Shown one piece after another: positions 9,271 to 18,176 of a stretch of 64,000 nucleotides of DNA (positions within the stretch are counted from its first letter, which is position 1; each line of letters opens with the position of its first letter). Made by a program: the position numbers and the translations under genes. The DNA is taken from positions 1 through 64,000 of the forward strand of contig CAZHXN010000002.1 of assembly GCA_964536415.1 (NCBI GenBank), written 5' to 3'. Origin of the DNA: Trichothermofontia sp964536415. Its GTDB lineage: Bacteria; Cyanobacteriota; Cyanobacteriia; B231. The notes under the pieces are model-generated. The model did no database searches. It saw only the letters and a list, made by a program, of their open reading frames with translations, and was not told the DNA's origin.

Positions 9271-10476
9271 CTGGCGTTATAAGCATTCAGGATGAGGTCT
9301 TAAACAAGCAATGCGATAGCTTTGCGACGCTGAAGGCGTATCTATAGATAGGCCCTGATAAGAGATAGGCCCTGATAGGCCCTAAACCCCACTCGACACC
9401 AGTGCCGAATCGAGGTTGTTCAGTTGGCGAACACCAGTCTAACCCGAAATCAGGCCAAAGCGCGTTAGGCTAGCGGCGACATCGCCCACCTGGGATTTGC
9501 AACCTGGGGCTATCCCCTCCTGCGCCTCCGCGACAAAATCCACCCCCCAAAAAAATTCACCCCCCCCAACCCGCATCCATTGTCTGTGAGTAACGTGACG
9601 CTAGACTGCTCTTAGCATACACTTTAAATTACAAGTGAACTGACCAACACCGACCAAGCGCCTAATACCGACCAAGCGCCTAAACGTTGAAGGGGCTGCG
9701 CGTGGCCTCCTCCGGCGGCATCGGTTATCAGCGACAATACGAAAATAGGCTTGTCCCGAAATCTGGTTGCATCTAGAGAGGGGCCTCGCCCTGAAATCAC
9801 CCTGATGGGTTGATACCCAATAGGAATGAAGTGATATGGACGCTGCACTCAGCCCCCTATCCCTTGCACCTTAAGTTAAGTCCCTGGAGGTTAGCCTGAT
9901 TGAGATCTAGCCTGATTCGGTGAAGTCTGATTGAGGGACCCTCTGATCACAGATTAATTCGAAGGGGCCAATCTGGGTGAAGTGCGCTAGTGCGCTGTCA
10001 AGTTTAATGTGGGTCGGTTGGGTCAAACCCAATGCGACCTAAGCAGGTGAGTGTGTTCGGTCTCGCAAGCTCGACGCCATCTACAACCTGTTATTTTAAG
10101 CATGACGGTCTACTAAGCATGACGGTCTACTAGGCTAATTAAGGTGCAGGGCGTTTGCTTGATCAGGCGCTCAGGCGCATCCACCCCTGTTCAATCTAGT
10201 CATTGTTCAGTTATCAAGGTTACACTCATTGTCAAAATCACCGGATGCGATATGCGAATGGCATCGCCCCGCGCTCGCCCAGCGTTGCCCTTCTCACCTG
10301 GACTCTTCCGGGTTACTGGACTCTTCCGGGTTAGAAGATGCAGGCTGGTTTAGGCTGGCCCTGTTTACCCCTGGGAACCCAGCATTGTCATATCCCCAAG
10401 CGCTCGACTTGATTGTCCCCTTGTCCGTTGCATGCCCATTGGCTGCATTCCCGTTGGAGATTTCAGAGGTTCTACC
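9271..10476. other. 1.2-kb non-coding stretch rich in short tandem duplications
   Basis: No supported gene was found. The stretch contains several adjacent two-copy duplications: a 14-bp match at 17-bp period (9347-9377), an 18-bp unit with one mismatch (9649-9684), an exact 17-bp unit (10098-10131) and an exact 18-bp unit (10298-10333). A dispersed repeat of the GGTTGGG-CAAACCC type lies at 10016-10041. The region separates divergent genes (the Crp-type regulator and the acidic coiled-coil protein), so it should contain both promoters, but I cannot place either with confidence. Confidence 0.55.
10016..10041. repeat. Dispersed GGTTGGG...AAACCC repeat, copy 1
   Basis: GGTTGGGTCAAACCCAATGC followed by GACCTA matches 56741-56766 (GGTTGGGCCAAACCCCATGC then GACCCA) with few differences. 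It resembles the short palindromic intergenic repeats common in filamentous cyanobacteria. Confidence 0.65.
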
Positions 10477-13428
10477 GTGACTCCTCAGCAGGCCCAAGCC
10501 CAGGCACTGATCCACGAAATTGACAGTGTGCTTCACAAAGCTAGCCCTCGTTTACCCTGGGTCATGTCCAACGAAGACGCCCAGCAGCGTCAGCTATTGC
10601 ACCAATTGCGGTCTTATCTGGTGACCTCCCTGCAAGTGTCGTCGCCGTCACCCTCGCTTCCAGAAGACCCTTCGCCTAGTGTCTCCACCAGCGACTTGAA
10701 CCGCGATCGATCCCCCTTGGCCAATATGGGCCAACTGGATGCCATGCAACAAACTCTGCACGCCATGATGCAGGAGATGAACCATCTGCGAAGTACGGTC
10801 CTGCAACCGTTGCAAGCCGATGTGGCGGGGTTACAGCAACAACGGGAAGCCCTCCGTCAGGAAGTGCAACAACTGGAAAGTCAGCGGCAAGCAGCGATCG
10901 CCGCAGCGACCCCAACGGCCCCAGACGCCCTCAGCCAGCAGGTCCTCCAGGAGGTGTTGCAACTACTGATGCAACGGCTTCAGGAAAATTTAAGTCAACA
11001 GATTAGCCAGCAGATTCACCAATCGTTCCAACGCTTGCAAGCGACCCTGCAACCGCCCCAGGACCTCTCCCCCGCCAGTGCCACCACGGGGCTGTTGCCG
11101 GGGATGACGGCGGAACAGGTGCAAAACCTGGAAGCCCTCCAGTCGCGTGCGGATCAGGTGTTAACCACGATCGATACCACGTTGCGGGTTGTGTTTGAGT
11201 CCATGCAGCGCAATCTCGAAAGTTACCAGGATTCCCTCACCCGTGGGCTGGAACGTATGCATGGGCTAGGACAACAGAGTGAGGCGCAATTTGCCGCCCT
11301 TCTTAACCACTTGGCCCAGCGGCTAGGGCAAGAAGCCTCTGCCTATCTGAATGCATCCCTACAAACCCAAGGGTTGATTGCACCCGAAGCCCCTGTTGCA
11401 CGGGAAGCCGTGCGCCCAAGCGGTGCTGCTGCTCCTGCCGCCTTACCTACGGAAGCGATCGCCGAAGAGGCCCTGCCCTTTGCTGGCTCAGAGTTAGGGA
11501 GAGGCCGTTCCGAAGTTTCCCTTTTCCCCACACCGTCCCCGGTTGCCAGGGCAACCCCGTCAGCCCACCGTTCTGAAACCCTGCAACTGGAAGATCTCGA
11601 TCTGTCCGATTTCAACCTGGATGCCCTGGATACCAGTCTGATTGATGCCGAAGAGACTGATCTGGAGGCGTTCTCGTTGGAATCTGGCGTGCCAGAGACA
11701 GGGGCCTTAGACGTGGGGATTGAAGATCTGGGAGGCGATCTGGGGATTGCCGATCGCGAGGCCAAGCCAATGTCTCATGCTGCCCTGCCGACGGACACAA
11801 CGACGGAAGCGGAGGCAATGGACTTCCTCAACCAATTAGCAGACACCTTTGATGCCCCTCCCCTCGTCCGGGAGGCTGAATCGCCCCCCCCCCCCGCACC
11901 CCCAACAAGCTGGACGGATAGCAGTACCACAGCCGAATTACGCGAACTGTATCAAAGCCTGTTCGGCTCCGATGAGTTTGCTGGCACCGCCCCCGTCGCC
12001 AGCCCTCCCCAAGCGGAAACCCCAGCGATCGCCGCCACGAGTCCTCCCACCCTGGACAATCTGTTTGGAGGACTGGACGCCACGATCCATCCCGATAGTT
12101 TCAATCTCGACCTGTTAGAGACGGAGCCATCCCAAGCTGATGCCTTGTTGTCCGAGCGTGAGGCTACCCTACCGACGCGTCTAGAACCTGAGGCTGACCT
12201 GGGTGCTGATTGGGCCGATTTGTCCCTAGAGATGGACGACATTCGCGCCGGGTCTTCCCCGGAGGGTCGCCCCAGTTCTCTGGAAGACTTTTTCTTCCCC
12301 GAAGCCACCCCCGCAAGTTCTCCGACACCTTCCCCCGATGCGGCCCCGCCCGTCGAGGAGGAACGGCCCCTAGCCGCGATCACCGACGCCAAGGCCGAGG
12401 CGATCGCATGGCTGGACGAGGCAGCGTTGGAGCAGCTAAGTGAGCCAGCCACCGTGGAGCCGACTCCCCGTACCACCGCTGCCCCCGATCTCCCTGATTT
12501 AGATACTGATCCGTTCAATCTGGGCGCTCTAGCCGCAGATTTAGCCGCTGGGCAAGAGACAGCCACCGCCGGGACCGATCTGGCGGATCTCCTGGCCGAC
12601 ATCAGTGCTACGGAAGCCACATCCGCGAACATCCCCGCGATCGAGACGGGTGTGGTCAGTGCCAGCCTTGAAGATAGCTTTGATGCTGCTGCCCCCGATG
12701 AAGATCTACTGGCGGCGGAAGACCCACAGACCACTGCCAGTCCCGACCTACTCCAACTTGACGACCAGACGTTGCAACAGTTGAGCGAGGATCTGTTCAG
12801 CCTGGAGTCCAATGAACTTGCCACTACTGGGGAACTACCGTTCGCGCCGCCTCCCCCAAGGGAAATCGCACCGCCATCGTCCCGGATGACGGCACCGCGT
12901 CCCGCGTCGCCCCAGGCAAATCGGTCCACACGCCAGGATGACGTAGGCCAACCAGAATCAACTTCTGACTTGGCCACCCAGCCCACAGAGTTCAGTCTTG
13001 AGGCCTTCGCCGCTGATCTGTTTGGGGAGCTTGAGGTTGATGACCGTGAGGGCGATGCACCCGGTACGGCCATGCCGCCCTCCCTGGCAGAGCCAATGGC
13101 CTCCAGCCATACGCCGCTCTCAAGCCCAGAAACCCGTGCGGATCAGCTAGATACCGATCCCTCCCTGGCGGTTCTGGAGGATCTCTTTACCGATCCCGCC
13201 CCCCCTGATGTCACCCCTGGGGCACCCACCCCTGAGCCAGTGCCTGCTTCCACGCCCAAGCGTTTCTCCGGTGGAGACGCTCCGCGAACGGATAGTGGGT
13301 TGTTGGATGATCTGTTTGCCGATTTCGGTGAGCTAGATGTGGCTAGCAAGACGGCGGAGAACAATCTAGCCAGTTTCCAGGCGGAATTTCCCGTTTGGGA
13401 TGACGATCCGGCAAAAAAAAAGTTCTGA
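10477..13428 (+). CDS. Long acidic protein: N-terminal coiled-coil domain plus disordered tail with repeated DLF-type motifs
   Basis: A protein of 983 residues from GTG 10477, preceded by AGAGG at 10465-10469. An in-frame ATG at 10432 lacks a good ribosome-binding site. Residues about 75-290 are heptad-rich coiled coil, ending in DTTLRVVFESMQRNLESYQD and ERMHGLGQQSEAQ. This domain is clearly related to the N-terminus of the DMT transporter at 21573-23399. The remaining roughly 650 residues are acidic, rich in Pro, Ala and Ser, and predicted disordered. They repeat short motifs such as LDNLFGGLD, LEDFFFPE, AADLFGELE, LEDLFTD and LLDDLFADFGELD. No enzyme motif is seen. The stop TGA 13426 comes two codons after the slippery heptamer A-AAA-AAG, and the -1 frame runs on into the Hsp70-like gene. 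Role unknown; a scaffold or adaptor is my inference. Confidence 0.75.
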   Translation: MTPQQAQAQALIHEIDSVLHKASPRLPWVMSNEDAQQRQLLHQLRSYLVTSLQVSSPSPSLPEDPSPSVSTSDLNRDRSPLANMGQLDAMQQTLHAMMQEMNHLRSTVLQPLQADVAGLQQQREALRQEVQQLESQRQAAIAAATPTAPDALSQQVLQEVLQLLMQRLQENLSQQISQQIHQSFQRLQATLQPPQDLSPASATTGLLPGMTAEQVQNLEALQSRADQVLTTIDTTLRVVFESMQRNLESYQDSLTRGLERMHGLGQQSEAQFAALLNHLAQRLGQEASAYLNASLQTQGLIAPEAPVAREAVRPSGAAAPAALPTEAIAEEALPFAGSELGRGRSEVSLFPTPSPVARATPSAHRSETLQLEDLDLSDFNLDALDTSLIDAEETDLEAFSLESGVPETGALDVGIEDLGGDLGIADREAKPMSHAALPTDTTTEAEAMDFLNQLADTFDAPPLVREAESPPPPAPPTSWTDSSTTAELRELYQSLFGSDEFAGTAPVASPPQAETPAIAATSPPTLDNLFGGLDATIHPDSFNLDLLETEPSQADALLSEREATLPTRLEPEADLGADWADLSLEMDDIRAGSSPEGRPSSLEDFFFPEATPASSPTPSPDAAPPVEEERPLAAITDAKAEAIAWLDEAALEQLSEPATVEPTPRTTAAPDLPDLDTDPFNLGALAADLAAGQETATAGTDLADLLADISATEATSANIPAIETGVVSASLEDSFDAAAPDEDLLAAEDPQTTASPDLLQLDDQTLQQLSEDLFSLESNELATTGELPFAPPPPREIAPPSSRMTAPRPASPQANRSTRQDDVGQPESTSDLATQPTEFSLEAFAADLFGELEVDDREGDAPGTAMPPSLAEPMASSHTPLSSPETRADQLDTDPSLAVLEDLFTDPAPPDVTPGAPTPEPVPASTPKRFSGGDAPRTDSGLLDDLFADFGELDVASKTAENNLASFQAEFPVWDDDPAKKKF
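12838..12870 (+). repeat. Short palindromic repeat inside coding sequence (copy a of four)
   Basis: The consensus runs xCGTTCGCGxxGCxTC, then CC, then GGrGAAwCGC. Other copies lie at 13260-13291 (reverse orientation), 13804-13836 and 14919-14952. All four lie in frame within two adjacent genes, encoding segments such as FAPPPPREIAP here and FAPPSQGGIAP in copy 14919. Confidence 0.6.
13416..13422 (+). promoter_or_regulatory. Candidate -1 ribosomal frameshift site (A-AAA-AAG within a run of nine A)
   Basis: In the zero frame the codons read GCA AAA AAA AAG TTC TGA. This contains the heptamer A-AAA-AAG in the phase used by the dnaX frameshift site of E. coli. A slip of one base leads to GTT CTG ACG CCA and on without a stop to the Hsp70-like gene. 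The zero-frame stop is two codons downstream. A run of nine A could also cause transcriptional slippage. A weak downstream stem TTTCAGA/TCTGAAA is present; no strong pseudoknot was found. Confidence 0.5.
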
Positions 13429-13577
13429 CGCCAACCGCTGAGTGCGTTTCAGAAGCCGTCTCGGCATCAGTCCCAGAGATAGCGTCTGAAATAGCCTCTG
13501 AAATAGCCTCTGCGGTAACCCCTGAGGCTGTCTCTCCCCCTGCCAGTGACACTGCGGCCTCTCACCCTTCGCTCACG

Positions 13578-15674
13578 ATGCCAGCGACCCTAGCCGATCC
13601 GCCTACGGGTGAAGGACGAATCGCGGTGTCTTCGATCGCGCCACCTCCCCAACAGGGAATCGTGCCAACCGATTGGTACCTAGGACTGGATATTGGCACA
13701 ACAGCCCTCTCGGCTGTGCTCTGTCATTGTCCCACGGGGGCCGTCTATCCCCTCTACTGGTGGGTAGCGGCTACCGATACCCCTATCCCAGGCCAGCCTT
13801 GGCACGTTCGTGAAACGTCTCCCTCGGAGAATCGCGTCGCTCCTCGTCAGGGTCATCGCGCAGCGTCTTCGCCGGAGCATCGCCCAACTTGGCCCCCAAC
13901 TTGGCCCCCAGTCCCTTGCTTCCGGTTACCTAATCTGGCCTACCTGACCGCCCAGCAACTGACCCAGCCCCCCCAGATGCCCACCGCCATTGGCCTAATG
14001 GCCCAAATGGCTGCCCCCGGGGGAGACTACCCCGATCAACCACTGCATGAGCTAATCCACACGCTAGAACCCCATTGGCCCTGTGAGGAAGGGGGCCTTT
14101 CCCTCCACAACTACCTCCCGCTTTTGCACCTCGCTTGGCCCTACTATTCGCCCCAATCCCTGCGCTGGGAACCCCAACTCCAGTGGTCAGAGACTGAGGT
14201 TTTGCCCTTAGGGTGGTGTCAACAGACGCTACAAGCCCTCATTGGTAGCCTGTTAGACCCGCTGGTTACGACAATGCTGCCGATGGGGAGGCTGCGGTGT
14301 GCGGCAGTGGGGTTAGATAGTCAAACCTTCCAGACGGCCCTGCGTCACCTGACAGGGGTCTGTGTGAGTGGTTATATCCACCACTCGGATGTTTATGCCT
14401 ACAATGTGCGGGAAGCCATTTTAGCCGCCGGGTTAGTGGCACAGCCCGATCAAATTGCGTTGGTTGAAGGCCCGATCGCGGCACTGTTAACGGAATTACA
14501 AGGACTGCAACAAACGCGACGGTATGCCGACGACGGCACGACCCCCCTCTCCCAAGCTGGGGCCTGGACCTGGGACGGCTTAACCCTGGTCATTGAAGCT
14601 GGGGCGAGCCACACGGATTTACTGCTGAGTGATCTGCCTGTCCCCCTCTCAACCCTAAGCTATCAAGATTTCTGGCTACGGGGGTTGGACTATGGGGGCG
14701 ATGCCCTCGATCAGGATATTTTCTGCCAGTTGCTGTTACCCCAACTGTCTACACGCCCCCCCGAATGGCAGGTGTTAACTGTGCCCATTGTTGGTGAACC
14801 TGATCGGGAGCGTCGTGCTCGGTTGCAGCAGCAGCTTGCTAATACGTCCCTAGGCCGGGTTTGGCTCCAGTTTGCCCAACAGATTAAGTGGCAGTTGGTC
14901 CAGGCGGCTGGGCCACAGGCGTTCGCGCCGCCTTCCCAAGGGGGAATCGCGCCCCAAACCTTTACCCTGGGAGACACGATCATCCATCTCAGCCCCCATG
15001 ACTTAGAAATCCAGATCTTCCTGCCCTATTTGCAACGCCTGAATCGTGAGTTAAATGCCCTTCTCAGCCAAGCAGGGGTGGTGCCTGCCCAAATCCGGCA
15101 GGTCATCTGTACGGGGGGAACGGGAGCGATCGGGGCCATGACCCGATGGCTACGGCAAAAGCTACCCAATGCCACGATTCTCCAGGATACCCAGCCCAAC
15201 CCTGCTCAACCGAGTTGTAGTCGCGTGGCCTATGGCTTAGCCCTGGTTTCACTGTATCCCCAGGTGATTGCTACCGATCGCCAGATCTATAGTGACTGTT
15301 TCCTTCTGCTGGAATTGCTGCGCACGGTGCCGACTGAACCCGTCTCCTTGACCCAAATCCTGATAGGACTGGCTCGTCGGGGCATTAATGTCAATACCTG
15401 TCGATCGCGCATCCAGCAATTGCTTGCGGGCCACCTGCCCCAGGGGCTTGGGCTAGACGATCGCCACCACGTCTGGCTGAGTGCAAGCTCCCAGCAACAC
15501 CCGTTTTACACCACGATCGCCACGGCCCCCCTCTTCCAGACCCTTGGCCCTGACACGTATGTTTTGAATGGGGAGCAGGCCCAGGTTTGGCACGATTACC
15601 TCACCCAGACACTAACAGGTAAGCATCAGCTACTGGACGAACCACTGGCGGTCAGTGGATTGCCTTCGCCGTGA
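13578..15674 (+). CDS. Hsp70/actin-fold (ASKHA superfamily) protein, probably downstream part of a frameshift fusion
   Basis: From ATG 13578 it would be 698 residues. The nucleotide-binding fold is visible: phosphate-1 loop LGLDIGTTALSAVL near 36-49, phosphate-2 loop LVIEAGASHTDLLLSD near 338-353, and adenosine motif VICTGGTGAIGAMTRWL near 513-529. It is divergent from DnaK and lacks a recognisable substrate-binding domain, so I call it an Hsp70-like ATPase of unknown client. ATG 13578 has no Shine-Dalgarno sequence, and the frame is open back to 13404 (58 codons of Ala/Ser/Glu-rich linker). This suggests translation by frameshift or coupling from the upstream gene. In-frame repeats (13485-13508, 13883-13906, 13804-13836, 14919-14952) enlarge the linkers. 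The 3' end overlaps the convergent mgdA by 49 bp. Confidence 0.78.
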   Translation: MPATLADPPTGEGRIAVSSIAPPPQQGIVPTDWYLGLDIGTTALSAVLCHCPTGAVYPLYWWVAATDTPIPGQPWHVRETSPSENRVAPRQGHRAASSPEHRPTWPPTWPPVPCFRLPNLAYLTAQQLTQPPQMPTAIGLMAQMAAPGGDYPDQPLHELIHTLEPHWPCEEGGLSLHNYLPLLHLAWPYYSPQSLRWEPQLQWSETEVLPLGWCQQTLQALIGSLLDPLVTTMLPMGRLRCAAVGLDSQTFQTALRHLTGVCVSGYIHHSDVYAYNVREAILAAGLVAQPDQIALVEGPIAALLTELQGLQQTRRYADDGTTPLSQAGAWTWDGLTLVIEAGASHTDLLLSDLPVPLSTLSYQDFWLRGLDYGGDALDQDIFCQLLLPQLSTRPPEWQVLTVPIVGEPDRERRARLQQQLANTSLGRVWLQFAQQIKWQLVQAAGPQAFAPPSQGGIAPQTFTLGDTIIHLSPHDLEIQIFLPYLQRLNRELNALLSQAGVVPAQIRQVICTGGTGAIGAMTRWLRQKLPNATILQDTQPNPAQPSCSRVAYGLALVSLYPQVIATDRQIYSDCFLLLELLRTVPTEPVSLTQILIGLARRGINVNTCRSRIQQLLAGHLPQGLGLDDRHHVWLSASSQQHPFYTTIATAPLFQTLGPDTYVLNGEQAQVWHDYLTQTLTGKHQLLDEPLAVSGLPSP

Positions 15675-17059
15675 TGGGTAGTCTTAACCCACTTCAGCCG
15701 TTTCGGTCGCACGGAAATGCGCATGGCCATCGTGGCAATCACCAGCATCCAGTGCATCAGGTAGACGTTTGCTTGTAAGGTTTGCCAGCCTTGAAGCCAG
15801 AAGGGTTGGCGTTGGGTGCGGCGTAGGCCCGTCATCATACTGAGCATCGAAAAGCCGATCGCGAGCGTCACCAGTGGACTCAGAAGGGGAGGACGGTTCC
15901 GCAGGTAGGCCATCAGTAGATCGGGCACGGCTGCCGTTGGCAGGAGGTACTGGATAAACCAGAACATCGCCAAATCGTAGGTTTTGCGGGGGCCAAGTCG
16001 ATTCTGGATGAGCGGTTTCCAATAGTCGAGGTAACGCTGGTAACCGCCCTCGGCCCAGCGATTGCGCTGATGCCATAACCCGATCGCCGTCGTCACCCCT
16101 TCTTCAAGTACCGCCACATCATTCAGGAACTCAATATCCCAGCCTTGCACATGCAGGTGCAAGGTCAAGTCAAGATCATCCGTAATGGTCGCTTCATTAA
16201 ACCCCCCACAGGACTCCAACGCCTCCCGGCGAATGAATTGGCCATTGCCCCGCAGTTCCCCAATCCCCCCAATGGCAATCCGCTGTTGTTGCACGCAGCT
16301 ATCGAGGGCCATTTCCGCTGCTTGACACCGGGTCCAGAAGTTATGCTGGGCATTGGCGATCGCCTTACGAACCTGTACGGCCCCCACCCGTTCCTGGGTA
16401 AACAAGGGCAATACCCGCCGCAGGAGATCCGCCGGGACCTGGGCATCCGCATCAAACACGGCTAAAACCTCGCCCGCCGCCTGGGGCCACACCTGGTTGA
16501 GGGCACCCGACTTCCCTCCACCCGCGCCAGGTCCCCGGCGAACAATCCGTAAATGGCTGTACTGTTGGGCCAACTGTTTCAGGATGACGGGGGTTTGATC
16601 ACTGCTATTGTCATCAATGATCCACAGATCGTAGCGATCGCGGGGATAGTCCAGTTGGCAGAGAGATTCCACCAGTCGGGCAATCACAGCCTCCTCATTC
16701 TTGGCCGCCACGAGCAACGAGACATAGGGACAATTCTCAGGCACATCAATTTCCAGGGGCAAGGGGGCCACATGGGGCCGCACCCGCAACACGCGCAAGG
16801 CATGAACCCCCATCAAGGTGGTTAGCCCCAACACCAACCACAGCCCCCATGAGACGGAATGGAGGGCGATCGTACTCCCCCAAACGACCGTCAAGAGTAC
16901 GGCAGCTTTCTGACGACGGCGATCCGACCGTGGGCCAGCCGTTGCCGTTGGGTCAGGCATAGGCGGAACGCTGCCTGCGGATATCGACTCTTCTGAAGTC
17001 AGCGACTCCGGGTCAATCACACTGTAGGAATGGCTTTCGGACCAGGATGGCTCCGACAT
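15626..17059 (-). CDS. mgdA: Beta-monoglucosyldiacylglycerol synthase (GT2)
   Basis: A 477-residue membrane glycosyltransferase that moves glucose from UDP-glucose to diacylglycerol. This is the first step of galactolipid synthesis in cyanobacteria, before epimerisation of the sugar. GT2 motifs are complete: IIDDNSSDQTP (nucleotide site), FDADAQVP (DxD-type metal site), ITDDLDLTLHLH (catalytic Asp) and HQRNRWAEGGYQRYLDYW (Q/RxxRW motif). Hydrophobic segments lie near 50-85, then 365-385, 395-415 and 430-450. The length and the blocks VSLLVAAKNEEAV and AIANAQHNFWTR match what I remember of the Synechocystis Sll1377 family. It stands alone on this strand. Start ATG 17059. Confidence 0.87.
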   Translation of the reverse strand: MSEPSWSESHSYSVIDPESLTSEESISAGSVPPMPDPTATAGPRSDRRRQKAAVLLTVVWGSTIALHSVSWGLWLVLGLTTLMGVHALRVLRVRPHVAPLPLEIDVPENCPYVSLLVAAKNEEAVIARLVESLCQLDYPRDRYDLWIIDDNSSDQTPVILKQLAQQYSHLRIVRRGPGAGGGKSGALNQVWPQAAGEVLAVFDADAQVPADLLRRVLPLFTQERVGAVQVRKAIANAQHNFWTRCQAAEMALDSCVQQQRIAIGGIGELRGNGQFIRREALESCGGFNEATITDDLDLTLHLHVQGWDIEFLNDVAVLEEGVTTAIGLWHQRNRWAEGGYQRYLDYWKPLIQNRLGPRKTYDLAMFWFIQYLLPTAAVPDLLMAYLRNRPPLLSPLVTLAIGFSMLSMMTGLRRTQRQPFWLQGWQTLQANVYLMHWMLVIATMAMRISVRPKRLKWVKTTHHGEGNPLTASGSSSS

Positions 17060-17801
17060 AGGCTACCTGCTTTAACCCCCAATAAGCGTCAATTTCCTTG
17101 CCGTCACGACGGTCGCGGCCAAGACTGATCGTCGTCAAGACCCATTGCAAAACCGATAGTGATCAGGACCAATGACCGTTCTGGGAACCACAACAGCGGG
17201 AACCACAACAGTGGGGAGTCCCCCTGTCCTCAGGCCGGTCCCCCTCGGCAAGGGCTGTTTTATTTTAGCCAACCTTGGCCAGCTTCTTTGTGCCTGCCGC
17301 GATCGTTGTCCAGGCCAAACACCCACCAGGAGCCGGTGCCATAAAAATTTACGAAAAATCTGCAAAAGGGGATCTGCCCCCTGTTCTCTCCCGGCGCTGT
17401 GGCGGGTAATCTTATAAGTAGTCAGTCAAATGATCGTTAAACACTGTTGTCACCAAATGGTGTCTGAAGCCTCCCCAATTGTCAGGGGGAAATCGAGTCA
17501 TTGGTTTGGGTCACAGGTTTTCTTGCTGAGTACGCAATCAGTCGCGGGAGGGTGTTCCGAGACTATAAACGGACGCGAAGCAGGCATAAGACCGCTTTGG
17601 GGGCAACCTGGGAGGAAGCGTCAACCCATGCAACGGCCTTTCCCTGCGTGTAGGTTAGGGCGTGGCGAGGAATCCCCGCACCCTGAGGCCAGGAAGGATG
17701 TTAATACTTGGTGGCCAATACTTGGTGGCCAATACTTGGTGGCACTGATCTTGCGCCGATCGTTTGCTTAATGCCGGATTCATAGTGAAGAAGAGGTACT
17801 G
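17060..17801. other. 742-bp intergenic region between mgdA and ebsA with possible TnpB-element relic and repeats
   Basis: No supported gene. A 15-bp tandem duplication lies at 17183-17212 and a triple 14-bp repeat at 17703-17743. The segment 17660-17703, GGCGAGGAATCCCCGCACCC through AGGAAGGATGTTAA, resembles the right-end/guide-RNA tail that follows tnpB in cyanobacterial IS200/IS605 elements (typically GAATCCCCGC...GAGGATGTCAA), with the hairpin decayed. No TnpB domain is readable upstream, so this is a weak inference. Confidence 0.35.
17703..17743. repeat. Three tandem copies of a 14-bp unit upstream of ebsA
   Basis: The unit AATACTTGGTGGCC occurs at 17703-17716, 17717-17730 and (last base changed) 17731-17744. 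Each junction is partly palindromic (CCAATACTTGG). It lies 60-100 bp upstream of the ebsA start, so it could sit in the promoter or leader of that gene. Confidence 0.8.
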
Positions 17802-18176
17802 ATGCCCATTAATCAACCTAAGGCCGCAGCACCCGAAAAGGTCATGATCTACCAACCCTACTACCAGGGGAGTCGGCGGAATGCCCTGCCCTATGCTATC
17901 AGCCTCTATCAGGAAGGGTCCCTAGAAGGTGAGCGGCGCATTGAGGGAGGAGAGAGCATTCCTTTTATTGCTTCCTGGGAAGTGACCTCACTGCCGCTAC
18001 AAATGACCCGATGCCGGGTGCAGTTTGATGGTAAGGCTGATCTCAGCTACCAAACGTCGATGAAGAGTCATGAACTGATTGACTTTCTGATTGATGCCTT
18101 TGTCCATTATCGCCGGAACCAGGTGGCCGACTTTCCCCCTGCCTTTTACCGCAAGCTGCTGAATATGGAAGCTTAG
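17802..18176 (+). CDS. ebsA: EbsA family protein
   Basis: A 124-residue soluble protein with conserved core MIYQPYYQGSRRNALPYAIS, then SLEGERRIEGGESIPFIASW and LPLQMTRCRVQFDGKADLSY. These blocks match, from memory, the cyanobacterial EbsA family. In Synechococcus elongatus EbsA is needed for the type IV pilus assembly/secretion system that suppresses biofilm formation, and it associates with pilus motor proteins. No membrane segment or signal peptide is visible. The start ATG 17802 has an AAGAGG ribosome-binding site at 17790-17795. No other pilus genes are nearby. Confidence 0.78.
   Translation: MPINQPKAAAPEKVMIYQPYYQGSRRNALPYAISLYQEGSLEGERRIEGGESIPFIASWEVTSLPLQMTRCRVQFDGKADLSYQTSMKSHELIDFLIDAFVHYRRNQVADFPPAFYRKLLNMEA

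Noticed and set aside
9624..9848. A 74-codon minus-strand frame in the 9.3-10.5 kb gap
   Set aside because: It contains the 18-bp duplication as a repeated peptide and no conserved block; most likely chance.
11952..13073. A 373-codon open frame antisense to the acidic coiled-coil gene
   Set aside because: It is Ser/Ala/Arg-rich without domains. It arises because the sense strand is GC-rich and low-complexity; the sense frame has the shared coiled-coil homology.
17430..17771. A 113-codon frame upstream of ebsA, considered as a TnpB C-terminus
   Set aside because: No zinc-ribbon CxxC or RuvC motif is readable; only the non-coding tail resembles a TnpB element end.
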